From Inmirania thermothiophila (GTDB taxonomy: Bacteria; Pseudomonadota; Gammaproteobacteria; DSM-100275), in contig NZ_RJVI01000002.1 of the NCBI RefSeq assembly GCF_003751635.1, positions 372,001-436,000 of the forward strand: DNA of 64,000 nt, written 5' to 3'. Shown piece by piece: positions 1 to 8,323 of the stretch. The first letter of the stretch is position 1; each line of letters starts with the position of its first letter. The translations under genes and the position numbers were made by a program. The notes beneath the pieces were generated by a model. That model saw only the letters and a program-made list of their open reading frames with translations, had not been told where the DNA came from and searched no databases.

Positions 1-255
1 GGCGCCGGGCAGCGCCCGGCGCAGCGCGCCTTCGAGGTGCCCGAGCCGGCGCCGGCGCTCGGCCGGGCGGGCCACGGCGTCGGCACCGGCGAGGCCCGCG
101 TCCCGGGCGATGCGGGCCGAGAGCAGCTCCGCCTCGGCGGCGGCCTCGAGGCAGAGGACCTCGGCATAGCGCGCCGCGGCGATGCGCTCGCCACCGGGTG
201 CCGCCCCCGCGGGCGCACAGGCAAGGAGCACCGCCGTCACCACCACACCCCGCAT
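1..255 (-). CDS. Exported protein of unknown function, N-terminal part
   Basis: The reading frame is open from the ATG at 255 to the left edge (85 codons, no stop), so the gene continues outside the window. Residues 1-18 look like a Sec signal peptide: a hydrophobic stretch after an N-terminal Arg, ending in an Ala-rich region (AGAAPGG). The following part is Ala/Arg/Glu-rich and probably helical. I recognise no family. On the minus strand a TTGCCC and TAGGCT pair with a 17-nt spacer (290-262) sits 6 nt before the ATG, which would give a leaderless mRNA and supports this start. It is transcribed away from or in tandem with the oxidoreductase gene to its right. Confidence 0.6.
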   Translation of the reverse strand, partial: MRGVVVTAVLLACAPAGAAPGGERIAAARYAEVLCLEAAAEAELLSARIARDAGLAGADAVARPAERRRRLGHLEGALRRALPGA

Positions 256-311
256 GGGCCAAGCCTAGGCCCCCGGCCCGCGGCGGGCAAGGGATCGTCG
301 CCCGCGGCGCC

Positions 312-1577
312 CTAGCGCGGCCGGTGGGCGAGCCGCGCGGCGCGGAAGGCGAACTCCCAGGCGGCGGCGCGCAGGGCGCGCGCCGGCACCGGCCGCAGGG
401 CCGTCACCGGCAGGGGCAGGTCGTCGGCCCCGCACGCGCCGAGGATCCATTGCGCGAGGAGCCGGCCCCAGAGGGTGCCGGGGCCGATGCCGCGGCCGTT
501 GTAGCCCAGCACGGCGTAGAGCCCCGGCGCCGGCTGGTGCAGGCGCGGGAGGTTGCCGGGGGTGAAGCCCAGGGTGCCGGCCCAGCGGTGGCGCCAGCGC
601 GGCGGCGCAAGCCCCGGGAAGAGCAGGCGCCAGGCGCGCCGCAGCCAGGCCTCGGCCCCGTCCGCGGGCAGCCGCCCGAGGCTGCCGAGGAGGAGGTGGC
701 CGGCGGCGTCGCGGCGGGCGAAAAGCATCGCGGGGCGGGTGTCGTAGAAGGCGTGGGCGGCGATGCCCGCGGCCTCGGCCGGGAGCGGCCCGGCGCAGGC
801 GAAGCAGCCCACGGGGACGGTGGCCCGGTCGAGCCCCGGCAGGGCGCCCTCGGCATAGGCGTTGCCGGCGAGAAGGACGCGCCCTGCGCGCACCGTGCCG
901 CGCGGCGTCTCCAGCCGCCAGCCGTCGCCCGCGGGGGCGAGGCGCAGCACCGGCGTCGCCTCGTGCACGCGCGCGCCGGCGCGCGCCGCGGCGGCGGCGA
1001 GCCCCCGGGCGTAGGCCAGCGGCTGCACGGTGCCGCTGCGGTGATCGAGGATGCCGCCGGCGTAGCCGCGGGCACCCGTGAGCTCGGCGGTGCGGCGGGC
1101 GTCGATCACCTCCACCGCCGCGCCGCGGCGCTGCCACTGCCGCGCGTGGGCCTGCAGGCGGGCGAGCGCCCGGCGGTCGTGGGCGGCGCGGGCGACGGGC
1201 CGCCGCTCGGCCTCGCAGGCGATGCGGTGCCGCTCGATGAGCGCGAAGACGAGCCGCGGCGCCGCCCCCAGCGCCTCGACCAGGCGCGGACCGTGGCGGG
1301 GCCCGGCGCGCCGCTCCACCTCGTCGGGGTCGAGCCAGAGGCCGGCGTTGACGAGGCCGATGTTGCGCCCGGAGCCGCCCCAGCCGATGCAGCGGGCCTC
1401 GAGGAGCACCACCGAGCACCCGGCCCCGGCCAGGTGCAACGCCGCCGAGCAGCCGGTGTAGCCGGCCCCGACCACGGCCACGTCGGCCTCCGCCTCGCCC
1501 TCCAGGGGCGGAGCGGCGGGGGCGGGCGGGGCGGTGGCCCACCAGAGGGCGTCCTGGAGCGCCGGTTCCCGGTGCAT
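312..1577 (-). CDS. FAD-dependent oxidoreductase, D-amino-acid/amine oxidase (DAO) family
   Basis: A 421-residue protein with an N-terminal dinucleotide-binding fold, GAGYTG at residues 37-42, followed by the acidic end of strand 2 and the GWGGSGRN motif (64-71) that in this family cradles FAD. The C-terminal GYNGRGIGPGT motif also fits FAD binding. The pattern most resembles gamma-glutamylputrescine oxidase/glycine oxidase relatives, so an amine or imino acid is a likely substrate, with oxygen or a quinone as acceptor; the exact substrate cannot be read from sequence. I chose the ATG at 1577 over an upstream in-frame ATG at 1670, because the extra segment is unlike protein of this family and overlaps the divergent promoter. 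It is divergent from the ATP-grasp gene. Confidence 0.8.
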   Translation of the reverse strand: MHREPALQDALWWATAPPAPAAPPLEGEAEADVAVVGAGYTGCSAALHLAGAGCSVVLLEARCIGWGGSGRNIGLVNAGLWLDPDEVERRAGPRHGPRLVEALGAAPRLVFALIERHRIACEAERRPVARAAHDRRALARLQAHARQWQRRGAAVEVIDARRTAELTGARGYAGGILDHRSGTVQPLAYARGLAAAAARAGARVHEATPVLRLAPAGDGWRLETPRGTVRAGRVLLAGNAYAEGALPGLDRATVPVGCFACAGPLPAEAAGIAAHAFYDTRPAMLFARRDAAGHLLLGSLGRLPADGAEAWLRRAWRLLFPGLAPPRWRHRWAGTLGFTPGNLPRLHQPAPGLYAVLGYNGRGIGPGTLWGRLLAQWILGACGADDLPLPVTALRPVPARALRAAAWEFAFRAARLAHRPR

Positions 1578-1632
1578 GGCGCGGATGATACCCGGATGCG
1601 GCCGTCCCGCTTCCCCCGCGCGCGGCGGCGGG

Positions 1633-1638
1633 TACAAT
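1633..1638 (+). promoter_or_regulatory. Probable -10 element of the ATP-grasp gene
   Basis: TACAAT followed by GCGCGC discriminator sequence. A start of transcription near 1645 leaves about 30 nt before the ATG at 1676 and excludes the longer in-frame start at 1637, which lies inside the hexamer. Confidence 0.55.
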
Positions 1639-1675
1639 GCGCGCGCCGTCGTGCCTGCCATCGGCGCCACCGGTC

Positions 1676-2479
1676 ATGGAGCTGGTCTCGCTGGATCCGT
1701 TCCGCGCCCTGGAGCTTCCCGGCGTGCGCTGGGTCAAGCCGGAGGCGGTGCTGCGCGACCCCGCCTGCCTCGACGGGGCGGACTGGGTGCTGTTCCCGCC
1801 CGGGTGGATGGTGGACCTGCTGGTGCACGCCCTCGGCGCGCGCGTCTTCCCCGCTCCGGCGGCCTACCGCCTCGGGGCGAGCAAGGTGGTGCAGACGCGG
1901 GCCCTGCAGCTGGTCGCCCCGGCCCACGTGCCGCGCACCCTGATCCGCCCCGCGGGGCCGGAGGCGGTGGAGGAGGCGCTGGAGGTGCTGGGGCTGCCGC
2001 TGGTGGTGAAGCGGCCGCGCTCGGCACGCGGCGAGGGCGTGCGCGTGGTGGCGCGTCGCGCCGAGCTCCTGGCCTGGGCGCAGGGGGAGGAGACCCTCTA
2101 CGCCCAGGAGTACCTGCCCATCGACCGGGATCTGCGCGTGGTGTGGGTGGGCGACCGGGTGCTCGCCGCCTACTGGCGGGTGGGCGAGCGCGGGCAGCCC
2201 ACCAACGTCGCCCGCGGCGCCGCGGTGGATGGGACGGGGGTGCCGGAGGAGGCCCTCGCCCTGGTGGCGCGGGTGGCCGGGGCCCTCGGGGTGGACCACG
2301 CGGGCTTCGACGTCGCCTGGGTGGACGGGCATCCCTTCCTGCTCGAGTTCAACGTCCTCTTCGGCAACGAGGGCCTGCGCCGGCTCGGGGTGCGGGCGGG
2401 GCCGGCGGTCCTCGACTGGCTGCGCCGCCAGGGCGGCGCGGGCGGGGCGCCCGGTCCGGGCCTGCCGCGGGCGGCCTGA
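1676..2479 (+). CDS. ATP-grasp protein, RimK/glutathione-synthetase-like ligase
   Basis: A 267-residue protein with a RimK-like ATP-grasp domain: an ATP-binding lysine region with a glycine-rich loop (KRPRSARGEGV, 112-122), the YAQEYLP adenine-side segment (142-148) and the metal-binding acidic pair near the end (LLEFNVLFGNEGL, 222-234, with Glu224 and Asn226). Proteins of this fold ligate an amino acid or peptide to a carboxylate with ATP hydrolysis; the substrate is unknown. At 267 residues it lacks the C-terminal extension found in bacterial RimK. The N-terminal domain is short and unrecognised. The gene stands alone between a divergent oxidoreductase and the permease pair. Confidence 0.75.
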   Translation: MELVSLDPFRALELPGVRWVKPEAVLRDPACLDGADWVLFPPGWMVDLLVHALGARVFPAPAAYRLGASKVVQTRALQLVAPAHVPRTLIRPAGPEAVEEALEVLGLPLVVKRPRSARGEGVRVVARRAELLAWAQGEETLYAQEYLPIDRDLRVVWVGDRVLAAYWRVGERGQPTNVARGAAVDGTGVPEEALALVARVAGALGVDHAGFDVAWVDGHPFLLEFNVLFGNEGLRRLGVRAGPAVLDWLRRQGGAGGAPGPGLPRAA

Positions 2480-2489
2480 GCCCCGCTGG

Positions 2490-2495
2490 TAGAAT
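2490..2495 (+). promoter_or_regulatory. Probable -10 element before the dpp-type permease operon
   Basis: TAGAAT starts 10 nt after the preceding stop codon. The predicted start of transcription coincides with an ATG at 2503, see the mini-ORF entry. Confidence 0.45.
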
Positions 2496-2502
2496 CCGCC
2501 CC

Positions 2503-2529
2503 ATGGACGCCGGGGGGAAGGGGCGATGA
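2503..2529 (+). other. Possible leaderless 8-codon leader ORF coupled to the permease gene
   Basis: ATG at 2503 lies 7 nt after the -10 hexamer and opens an 8-codon frame (MDAGGKGR) whose TGA (2527-2529) overlaps the ATG of the first permease gene (2526) as ATGA. This arrangement would load ribosomes without a leader and pass them to the permease by translational coupling. It is too short to prove by composition. Confidence 0.3.
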
Positions 2530-3440
2530 TCGCGGCGCGGCTTGGGAGCGCGGCGGTGGTGGTGGCGGGCGTGGTGCTGGTGGTCTTTCTCCTCATCCAC
2601 CTGGTGCCCGGCGACCCCGTGGAGGCGATGCTGGGCGAGGGCGCGACGGCGGCCGACCGCGCCGCGCTGCGCCGCGACCTCGGCCTCGACCGCCCGCTCG
2701 CGGAGCAGCTTGCGGCCTATCTGGGCGGGCTCGCGCGGGGCGATCTCGGCGTCTCCCTCTACGCCCGCCGTCCCGTCGCCGAGCTGGTCGCCGAGCGGCT
2801 CCCCGCGACCCTTGAGCTCGCCGCGGCGGGCCTCGCCGTGGCGCTGCTGCTGGCCCTGCCGCTGGGGGTGGTGGCGGCGGTGCGGCGCGGCGGCTGGCCG
2901 GACCGCACCGCGATGGCCTTCTCCCTCGCCGGGATCTCCATCCCCAACTTCTGGCTCGGGCCGCTGCTGATGCTGCTCTTCTCGCTCCGGCTCGGGTGGC
3001 TGCCGGTGAGCGGACGCGAGGGGCCGGCCTCGCTGGTGCTTCCGGCCCTGACCCTCGGGACAGGGCTGGCCGCGGTGCTGGCGCGCATGGTCAGGGCCTC
3101 GCTCCTGGAGGTGCTGGCCGAGGACTACATCCGCACGGCGCGGGCCAAGGGGCTGCCCGAGCGGGCCGTGATCCTGCGCCACGGGCTGCGCAACGCCCTC
3201 CTGCCGGTGGCGACGCTGCTCGGGCTGCAGCTCGGTGCGCTGCTCGCGGGGGCGGTGATCACCGAGACGGTCTTCTCCTGGCCGGGGATCGGCAGCCTCA
3301 CGGTGGAGGCGATCCGGCGGCGCGACTACCCGCTGGTGCAGGGCTGCGTCCTCGTCATCGCCCTCGCCTACGTGGCGGTGAACACGCTCACCGACCTCGC
3401 CTACGCCTGGATCGACCCCCGCGTGCGGGAGGGGCGATGA
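2526..3440 (+). CDS. ABC transporter permease, DppB/OppB family
   Basis: A 304-residue integral membrane protein with the layout of dipeptide/oligopeptide permease subunit 1: N-terminal membrane helix (about 7-27), an extracytoplasmic segment with the LVPGDPVEAMLG motif (26-37), then five further helices. The EAA loop that docks the ATPase is visible at about residues 199-225 (ARAKGLPERAVILRHGLRNA). Stop and start overlap as ATGA with the second permease. No substrate-binding protein or ATPase gene accompanies the pair in this window, so the transporter must be completed by subunits encoded elsewhere and its substrate (peptide, nickel or another) is open. Confidence 0.88.
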   Translation: MIAARLGSAAVVVAGVVLVVFLLIHLVPGDPVEAMLGEGATAADRAALRRDLGLDRPLAEQLAAYLGGLARGDLGVSLYARRPVAELVAERLPATLELAAAGLAVALLLALPLGVVAAVRRGGWPDRTAMAFSLAGISIPNFWLGPLLMLLFSLRLGWLPVSGREGPASLVLPALTLGTGLAAVLARMVRASLLEVLAEDYIRTARAKGLPERAVILRHGLRNALLPVATLLGLQLGALLAGAVITETVFSWPGIGSLTVEAIRRRDYPLVQGCVLVIALAYVAVNTLTDLAYAWIDPRVREGR

Positions 3441-4282
3441 GGGGCGCCGGCGCGGCCCTGCGCGAGGCCCCGCTCGCCGGCGCGGTGCTGCTGCTGTGGG
3501 CGCTGGCGGCGCTGGCGGCGCCGTGGCTCCCGCTGGAGCCCGACCGCATCGAGCTGGCGCGCATCCTCGCCCCGCCGGGCGGGGAGGCGGGGCTGCTCGG
3601 CGCCGACGAGCTCGGCCGCCCGGTGCTCGACCGGCTCGTCGCGGGGGCGCGGACCTCCTTCCTCGCCGCCGCCGCGGTGGTGACCCTCTCCGCCGTCGTC
3701 GGCGCCGCGGTGGGGCTGGTGGCGGGCTACGCCGGCGGCTGGATCGATCTCGTGCTGGCGCGGCTGATCGACGTCTTCCTCGCGTTTCCGGGCATCCTCC
3801 TCGCGATCGCCCTGGCCGGGATCCTCGGGCCGGGGCTCGCCAACGTGGTCGTCGCCCTCGCGGCCACCGGCTGGGTGGGCTACGCGCGGCTGGTGCGGGC
3901 GCAGGCGATGTCGCTGCGCAGCCGCGAACACGTGGCCGCGGCGCGCGCCCTCGGCGCCGGGCACGCCCGGATTCTGCTCCGGCACGTGCTGCCGCTGGCG
4001 CTGGCGCCGCTGCTGGTGGAGGCGAGCTTCGGCGTCGCCGCGGTGGTGATCGCGGAGGCGGGGCTGTCCTTCCTCGGCCTCGGGGTGCAGCCGCCGCAGG
4101 CCTCGTGGGGGGCGATGATCCGCGACGGCGTGCGCTACATGCTGGTGGCGCCGCACCTGGTGCTCGCCCCGGGGGCGGCGCTCGCGCTCGTGGTGCTGGC
4201 GGTGAACCGCCTCGGCGACGCCCTGCGCGACGCGCTGGACGTGCGCCTGCGCGCTGGTGGCGCCGCGGCCCGGCCCGCATAA
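3437..4282 (+). CDS. ABC transporter permease, DppC/OppC family
   Basis: A 281-residue partner of the preceding permease. It has an N-terminal membrane helix, the conserved GADELGRPVLDRLVAGAR segment near residues 55-72 and an EAA loop (AAARALGAGHARILLRHVLP, about 168-187). The start codon overlaps the upstream stop (ATGA), so translation is coupled. Its TAA stop (4280-4282) lies inside the CATAAT hexamer that probably drives nagZ. The downstream nagZ suggests only indirectly that the pair could import a peptide or muropeptide; I treat that as speculation. Confidence 0.88.
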   Translation: MRGAGAALREAPLAGAVLLLWALAALAAPWLPLEPDRIELARILAPPGGEAGLLGADELGRPVLDRLVAGARTSFLAAAAVVTLSAVVGAAVGLVAGYAGGWIDLVLARLIDVFLAFPGILLAIALAGILGPGLANVVVALAATGWVGYARLVRAQAMSLRSREHVAAARALGAGHARILLRHVLPLALAPLLVEASFGVAAVVIAEAGLSFLGLGVQPPQASWGAMIRDGVRYMLVAPHLVLAPGAALALVVLAVNRLGDALRDALDVRLRAGGAAARPA

Positions 4283-4283
4283 T
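4278..4283 (+). promoter_or_regulatory. -10 element of nagZ containing the upstream stop codon
   Basis: CATAAT; its TAA is the stop codon of the DppC-like gene. The nagZ ATG follows 7 nt later, which predicts a leaderless transcript; no ribosome binding site is present. Confidence 0.5.
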
Positions 4284-4290
4284 CCCCGCC

Positions 4291-5322
4291 ATGGGACCCG
4301 GGCCGGTGATGGTGGACCTGGCGGGGCCGGCGCTCGCGGCGGAGGAGCGCGAGCTGCTGGCCCATCCCGCGGTGGGCGGGGTGCTGCTCTTCGGGCGCAA
4401 CTACGTCGACCGCGGGCAGCTCGCGGCGCTGGTGGCCGAGATCAAGTCGGTGCGCCGCCCGCCGCTGCTGGTGGCGGTGGACCACGAGGGCGGGCGCGTG
4501 CAGCGCTTCCGCCACGGCTTCACGGCGCTGCCGCCGGCGGCGGCGCTGGGGGCGCTGTGGCGGCGCGAGCCGGCGCGGGCGCGGCGGCTCGCCGAGGCCG
4601 CCGGGCGCATCGCCGGCGAGGAACTGCGCGCGGTGGGGATCGGCCTCGACTTCGCGCCGGTGCTGGATCTCGGGCGCCACGCCGGCGGGGTGATCGGGGA
4701 TCGCGCCTTCGCCGCCGATCCGGAGGCGGTGGCGCTGCTCGCGGGCGACTTCCTGCGCGGGCTGCGCGGCGCAGGGGTGGAGGGGGTCGCCAAGCACTTC
4801 CCGGGACACGGCGGCGTGACCGCGGACTCGCACCGCGAGCTGCCCGAGGACCGGCGCGCGTTCGCCGAGCTCGCGCTTGCCGACCTCGTGCCCTTCGAGC
4901 GCCTGGCCGCCCACGGTCTCGCCGCGGTGATGACCGCGCACGTGCGCTACCCGGCGGTGGACGATGCGCCCGCCACCTTCTCGCGCCGCTGGATCGGCGG
5001 CGTGCTGCGGGGGAGGCTCGGCTTCCAGGGGGCGGTGGTGAGCGACGACCTCTCCATGGCCGCGGCGGCGTGGGCGGGGGATGCGGCGGCGCGGGCGCGG
5101 GCGGCGGTGGCGGCGGGGTGCGACCTGGTGATCGTGGCCAACGACCGCGAGGCGCAGTGGGCCGCGGCGCGGGCGCTCGAGGGGCACGCGGATCCGGCGG
5201 CGCGGCTGCGTCTTGCGCGCCTGCACGGGCATCCGGTGCGCCCGTGGACGGGCGATCGGGAGGCGGCGCGGGCGGCGCTGGCGGCGCTGGTGGAGGCGCC
5301 GGAGCTGGAGCTCGACGGCTGA
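4291..5322 (+). CDS. nagZ: Beta-N-acetylhexosaminidase NagZ
   Basis: A 343-residue glycoside hydrolase of family 3, the usual length for the short gammaproteobacterial enzyme. The family signature KHFPGHG with Asp-Ser-His (168-181) supplies the flexible-loop acid/base pair, and SDDLSM (251-256) carries the catalytic nucleophile Asp. It removes N-acetylglucosamine from anhydro-muropeptides in the cytoplasm during peptidoglycan recycling. The N-terminus MGPGPVMVDLAG matches the family's conserved start, which decides the ATG at 4291 although it has no ribosome binding site. In many gammaproteobacteria nagZ lies near a methylthioadenosine/methylthioinosine phosphorylase gene, as here. Confidence 0.95.
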   Translation: MGPGPVMVDLAGPALAAEERELLAHPAVGGVLLFGRNYVDRGQLAALVAEIKSVRRPPLLVAVDHEGGRVQRFRHGFTALPPAAALGALWRREPARARRLAEAAGRIAGEELRAVGIGLDFAPVLDLGRHAGGVIGDRAFAADPEAVALLAGDFLRGLRGAGVEGVAKHFPGHGGVTADSHRELPEDRRAFAELALADLVPFERLAAHGLAAVMTAHVRYPAVDDAPATFSRRWIGGVLRGRLGFQGAVVSDDLSMAAAAWAGDAAARARAAVAAGCDLVIVANDREAQWAAARALEGHADPAARLRLARLHGHPVRPWTGDREAARAALAALVEAPELELDG

Positions 5323-5340
5323 GGCGGAAAAGGGGGGGCC

Positions 5341-6444
5341 ATGGACCCGATGGAGATCCTGCGGGGATTCCGCGTGCTCGAGGGACAGTGGGGCTGGATC
5401 GGCCAGGTCTTCGTCGTCGTCCTCGCGGTGATGGTGGTGAACTTCGTGCAGCGGCGGCTGCTGGCGCGGCTCGCCGCGCGCCTCGAGCGCACCGAGAACC
5501 TCTGGGACGACGCCATGATCGAGGCGGCGCGGCGGCCGCTGAGCCTGGCGATCTGGGTCGTGGGCCTCGCCTTCGCCGCGCGCATCGTGCGCGAGGCCAC
5601 GGGCGCGGTGATCTTCGACGCCGCCGAGCCGCTGCGCGAGATCGGCGTCATCGGCGCGCTCGCCTGGTTCCTCATCCGGCTCGTCAACGGGCTCGAGCAA
5701 GCCTGGCTCGCCCGCGGCGAGGGCGTGGACCGCACCACGGTAGACGCGGTGGCGAAGCTGCTGCGGGTCTCGGTGGTGATCACCGCGGCGCTGGTGATGC
5801 TGCAGACGCTGGGCTTCAGCATCTCGGGCGTCCTCGCCTTCGGCGGCATCGGCGGCATCGCCGTGGGCTTCGCCGCGCGCGACCTGCTGGCCAACTTCTT
5901 CGGCGGCCTCATGGTCTATCTCGACCGCCCCTTCGCCGTGGGCGACTGGATCTACTCGCCCGACCGCGACATCGAGGGCACGGTGGAGCGCATCGGCTGG
6001 CGCCTGACCCAGATCCGCACCTTCGACAAGCGGCCCATCTACGTCCCCAACGCCACCTTCACCAGCATCGCCGTGGTCAACCCCTCGCGCATGACGCACC
6101 GGCGCATCCACGAGACCATCGGCGTGCGCTACGACGACGTGGACAAGGTGCCGGCGATCCTAGAGGACATCCGGCGCATGCTGCGCGAGCACCCCGAGAT
6201 CGCGCAGGACCAGACCCTGATGGTGCACTTCAACCAGTTCGGACCCTCATCGCTGGACTTCTTCGTCTACTGCTTTACCCGGACCACGCAGTGGGTGCGC
6301 TACCACGAGGTCAAGGAGGACGTGCTGCTCCGGATCCACGACATCATCCGCCGCCACGGCGCCGAGGTGGCCTTCCCCACCACCACCGTGCACGTGCCCG
6401 AGCCGGTGGAGCTGGCCGGGCTCGGCCTTGGGGCGCAGCGGTGA
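5341..6444 (+). CDS. MscS-family mechanosensitive channel
   Basis: A 367-residue membrane protein. Membrane helices are visible at about 22-38, 64-84, 100-116 and 138-158, then the pore-lining helix with the alternating Gly/Ala pattern and the family signature (GGIGGIAVGFAARDLLANFF, about 166-185), followed by the cytoplasmic beta and alpha/beta domains (DRPFAVGDWI onward). Such channels open on osmotic downshock and release small solutes. A strong purine run (GGGGGGG) precedes the ATG. Its TGA overlaps the GTG of the patatin gene, so the two are translationally coupled. Confidence 0.9.
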   Translation: MDPMEILRGFRVLEGQWGWIGQVFVVVLAVMVVNFVQRRLLARLAARLERTENLWDDAMIEAARRPLSLAIWVVGLAFAARIVREATGAVIFDAAEPLREIGVIGALAWFLIRLVNGLEQAWLARGEGVDRTTVDAVAKLLRVSVVITAALVMLQTLGFSISGVLAFGGIGGIAVGFAARDLLANFFGGLMVYLDRPFAVGDWIYSPDRDIEGTVERIGWRLTQIRTFDKRPIYVPNATFTSIAVVNPSRMTHRRIHETIGVRYDDVDKVPAILEDIRRMLREHPEIAQDQTLMVHFNQFGPSSLDFFVYCFTRTTQWVRYHEVKEDVLLRIHDIIRRHGAEVAFPTTTVHVPEPVELAGLGLGAQR

Positions 6445-7337
6445 GGCGCCGGCCCCGCATCGGCGTCGCCCTCGGCGGCGGGGCGGCCCGCGGCTGGTCC
6501 CACATCGGCGTCCTCGAGGCCCTCGCCGAGCGGGGCATCGTCCCCGACGTCGTCGCCGGGACCTCCATCGGCGCGCTGGTGGGGGGCGCCTTCGCCGCCG
6601 GCCAGCTGGAGCGGCTGCACCGCTGGGTGGAGACCCTGCGCTGGCAGGACGTGGTGGGCTATCTGGACCCGGCCTTCAACGGCGGCCTCATCGGCGGGCG
6701 GCGGCTGTTCGAGTTCTTCCGCCGCCACTTCGAGGACCGCCCCATCGAGGCGCTGGAGCGCCCCTTCGGGGCCACCGCCACCGACATCGAGAGCGGACGC
6801 GAGGTGTGGCTGCGCGAGGGCTCGCTGCTGGAGGCGGTGCGCGCCTCCATCGCCCTGCCGGGGCTGTTCACGCCGCTGGCGCGCGACGGGCGGCTGCTGG
6901 TGGACGGCGGGCTGGTGGATCCGGTGCCGGTCTCCCTCTGTCGGGCCCTCGGCGCCGACCTCGTCATCGCCGTGGACCTCAACGCCGACCTCATGCGCCG
7001 GCCGCCGCAGCGCCCGGCGGCGGAGGGGGACGACGAGGAGGAGGGCGAGACCGGGCGGCTGCGGGCGCTGCTGCGCCTCGGCGCCGAGGAGCTGCGGCGG
7101 CGCCTGCAGCGGGAGGATGGGCCGTCGCTGATCGACGTGGTCCTGCGCAGCATCCACATCATGCAGTACCGCATCACCCGCAGCCGCATGGCCGGGGATC
7201 CGCCGGACCTGCTGCTCGCCCCGCGCGTCGGCGGCATCGCGCTGATGGAGTTCCACCGCGCCGCCGAGGCGGTGGCGGCCGGGCGCGAGGCGGTGGACCG
7301 GGCCGGGGCGGCGATCGCGGACCTGCTGCGTCCGTGA
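6441..7337 (+). CDS. Patatin-like phospholipase, RssA type
   Basis: A 298-residue cytoplasmic hydrolase of the patatin fold. All parts of the Ser-Asp dyad are present: oxyanion loop GGGAARG (12-18), nucleophile elbow GTSIG with Ser42, and DGG with Asp155. An insert rich in Asp/Glu follows at about 195-205. Members of this family release fatty acids from phospholipids or lysophospholipids. The GTG start at 6441 overlaps the upstream TGA by 3 nt; its own stop overlaps the next GTG, so mscS-like, patatin and DUF123 genes form a tight operon. Confidence 0.88.
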   Translation: MRRRPRIGVALGGGAARGWSHIGVLEALAERGIVPDVVAGTSIGALVGGAFAAGQLERLHRWVETLRWQDVVGYLDPAFNGGLIGGRRLFEFFRRHFEDRPIEALERPFGATATDIESGREVWLREGSLLEAVRASIALPGLFTPLARDGRLLVDGGLVDPVPVSLCRALGADLVIAVDLNADLMRRPPQRPAAEGDDEEEGETGRLRALLRLGAEELRRRLQREDGPSLIDVVLRSIHIMQYRITRSRMAGDPPDLLLAPRVGGIALMEFHRAAEAVAAGREAVDRAGAAIADLLRP

Positions 7338-7732
7338 GCGGCGGCGCCTACCTGCTGCGGCTGGAGCTTGCGGTGCCGGTGACCGTGGCGGTGGGACGGC
7401 TGGGGCGGCACAGGCTGCCGGCGGGCGGCTACGTCTATGCCGGCAGCGCCCGGGGCGGGCTCGCCGCGCGCGTCGCGCGGCACCGCCGGCTCGCCCTCGC
7501 CGGCGCGGGGCGGCGGCACTGGCACGTGGACGCGCTGCTGCTGCACCCGGCCTGCCGCTGGCACGAGCCGCTGCTCGTCCCGGAGGGCGACGAGTGCGCG
7601 CTGGTGCAGGCCCTGCTCGCGCGGGGCGGCTTCGCGGTGCCGGTGGCGGGCTTCGGCGCCAGCGACTGCCGCCGCGGCTGCCCCGCGCACCTGCTGCAAG
7701 CGGCGGGCGGCGTCGGCGATCTGCGTCTATAA
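7334..7732 (+). CDS. GIY-YIG-related protein, DUF123 family
   Basis: A 132-residue protein with the DUF123 pattern: YLLRLEL at the start, GGYVYAGSARGGLAARVARH (41-60, the GIY-YIG-like motif with Tyr and Arg), HWHVDALL (77-84) and a closing DCRRGCPAHL segment with two Cys residues. The family is related to GIY-YIG endonucleases; several members occur fused or next to endonuclease III. Substrate is unknown. Start GTG at 7334 overlaps the patatin stop. Its TAA stop (7730-7732) is embedded in the TATAAT hexamer of the hpt promoter. Confidence 0.8.
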   Translation: MSGGAYLLRLELAVPVTVAVGRLGRHRLPAGGYVYAGSARGGLAARVARHRRLALAGAGRRHWHVDALLLHPACRWHEPLLVPEGDECALVQALLARGGFAVPVAGFGASDCRRGCPAHLLQAAGGVGDLRL

Positions 7733-7733
7733 T
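7728..7733 (+). promoter_or_regulatory. -10 element of hpt-mtnP operon containing upstream stop codon
   Basis: Perfect TATAAT; the TAA of the upstream DUF123 gene lies inside it. Start of transcription near 7740 leaves about 26 nt before the hpt ATG, including GGGGGA as ribosome binding site. Confidence 0.65.
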
Positions 7734-7765
7734 GCCCCGCCTTCGGCACGACGCGGGGGACCGGC

Positions 7766-8320
7766 ATGCACCTTTCGCGAGAGGCGCTGGAGGCGACGCT
7801 GGGCGGCGCCGAGCTCATCCACGACGCCGCCGCGGTGGAGGCGGCCTACGACCGCATGGCGGCGGAGATCCGCGAGCGCATCGGCGCGAGCGACCCGCTG
7901 GTGCTGTGCGTCATGATGGGGGGGCTGGTGCCGACGGCCAAGCTCATCGCCCGCTTCGACTTCCCCTACCGCCTCGACTACCTGCACGCGACCCGCTACC
8001 GCGGCGCCACCCGCGGCGGCGAGCTGCACTGGCTCGCCGAGCCGACGACCCCTCTCGCCGGGGAGACGGTGCTGGTGGTGGACGACATCTTCGACGAGGG
8101 CCTGACCCTGCGCGCCATCGTCGAGCACTGCCGCACCGCCGGCGCGGCGCAGGTCCTGACCGCGGTCCTGGTCAACAAGCGGCACGAGCGCAAGCACGGG
8201 ATGCGGGTCGACTTCGTGGGGCTCGACGTCCCCGACCGCTACGTCTTCGGCGAGGGGATGGACTACCAGGGCTATCTGCGCGGGCTCGGCGGCATCCGCG
8301 CCATCGACGGGGGGCACTGA
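7766..8320 (+). CDS. hpt: Hypoxanthine-guanine phosphoribosyltransferase
   Basis: A 184-residue type I phosphoribosyltransferase. The PRPP-binding loop VLVVDDIFDEGLTL (102-115) with the adjacent Asp pair (106-107) is intact, and the C-terminal GLDVPDRYVFGEGMDYQG segment matches the hypoxanthine-type enzymes. It salvages hypoxanthine and guanine to IMP and GMP. The next gene, a methylthio-nucleoside phosphorylase, starts 3 nt downstream; a product of that enzyme can be hypoxanthine, which makes the pairing metabolically sensible. Confidence 0.93.
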   Translation: MHLSREALEATLGGAELIHDAAAVEAAYDRMAAEIRERIGASDPLVLCVMMGGLVPTAKLIARFDFPYRLDYLHATRYRGATRGGELHWLAEPTTPLAGETVLVVDDIFDEGLTLRAIVEHCRTAGAAQVLTAVLVNKRHERKHGMRVDFVGLDVPDRYVFGEGMDYQGYLRGLGGIRAIDGGH

Positions 8321-8323
8321 GCC

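Noticed and set aside
198-1943. Long plus-strand open frame over the FAD oxidoreductase
   Set aside because: Arg/Gly/Pro-rich shadow frame without family features; the minus-strand frame has clear FAD motifs.
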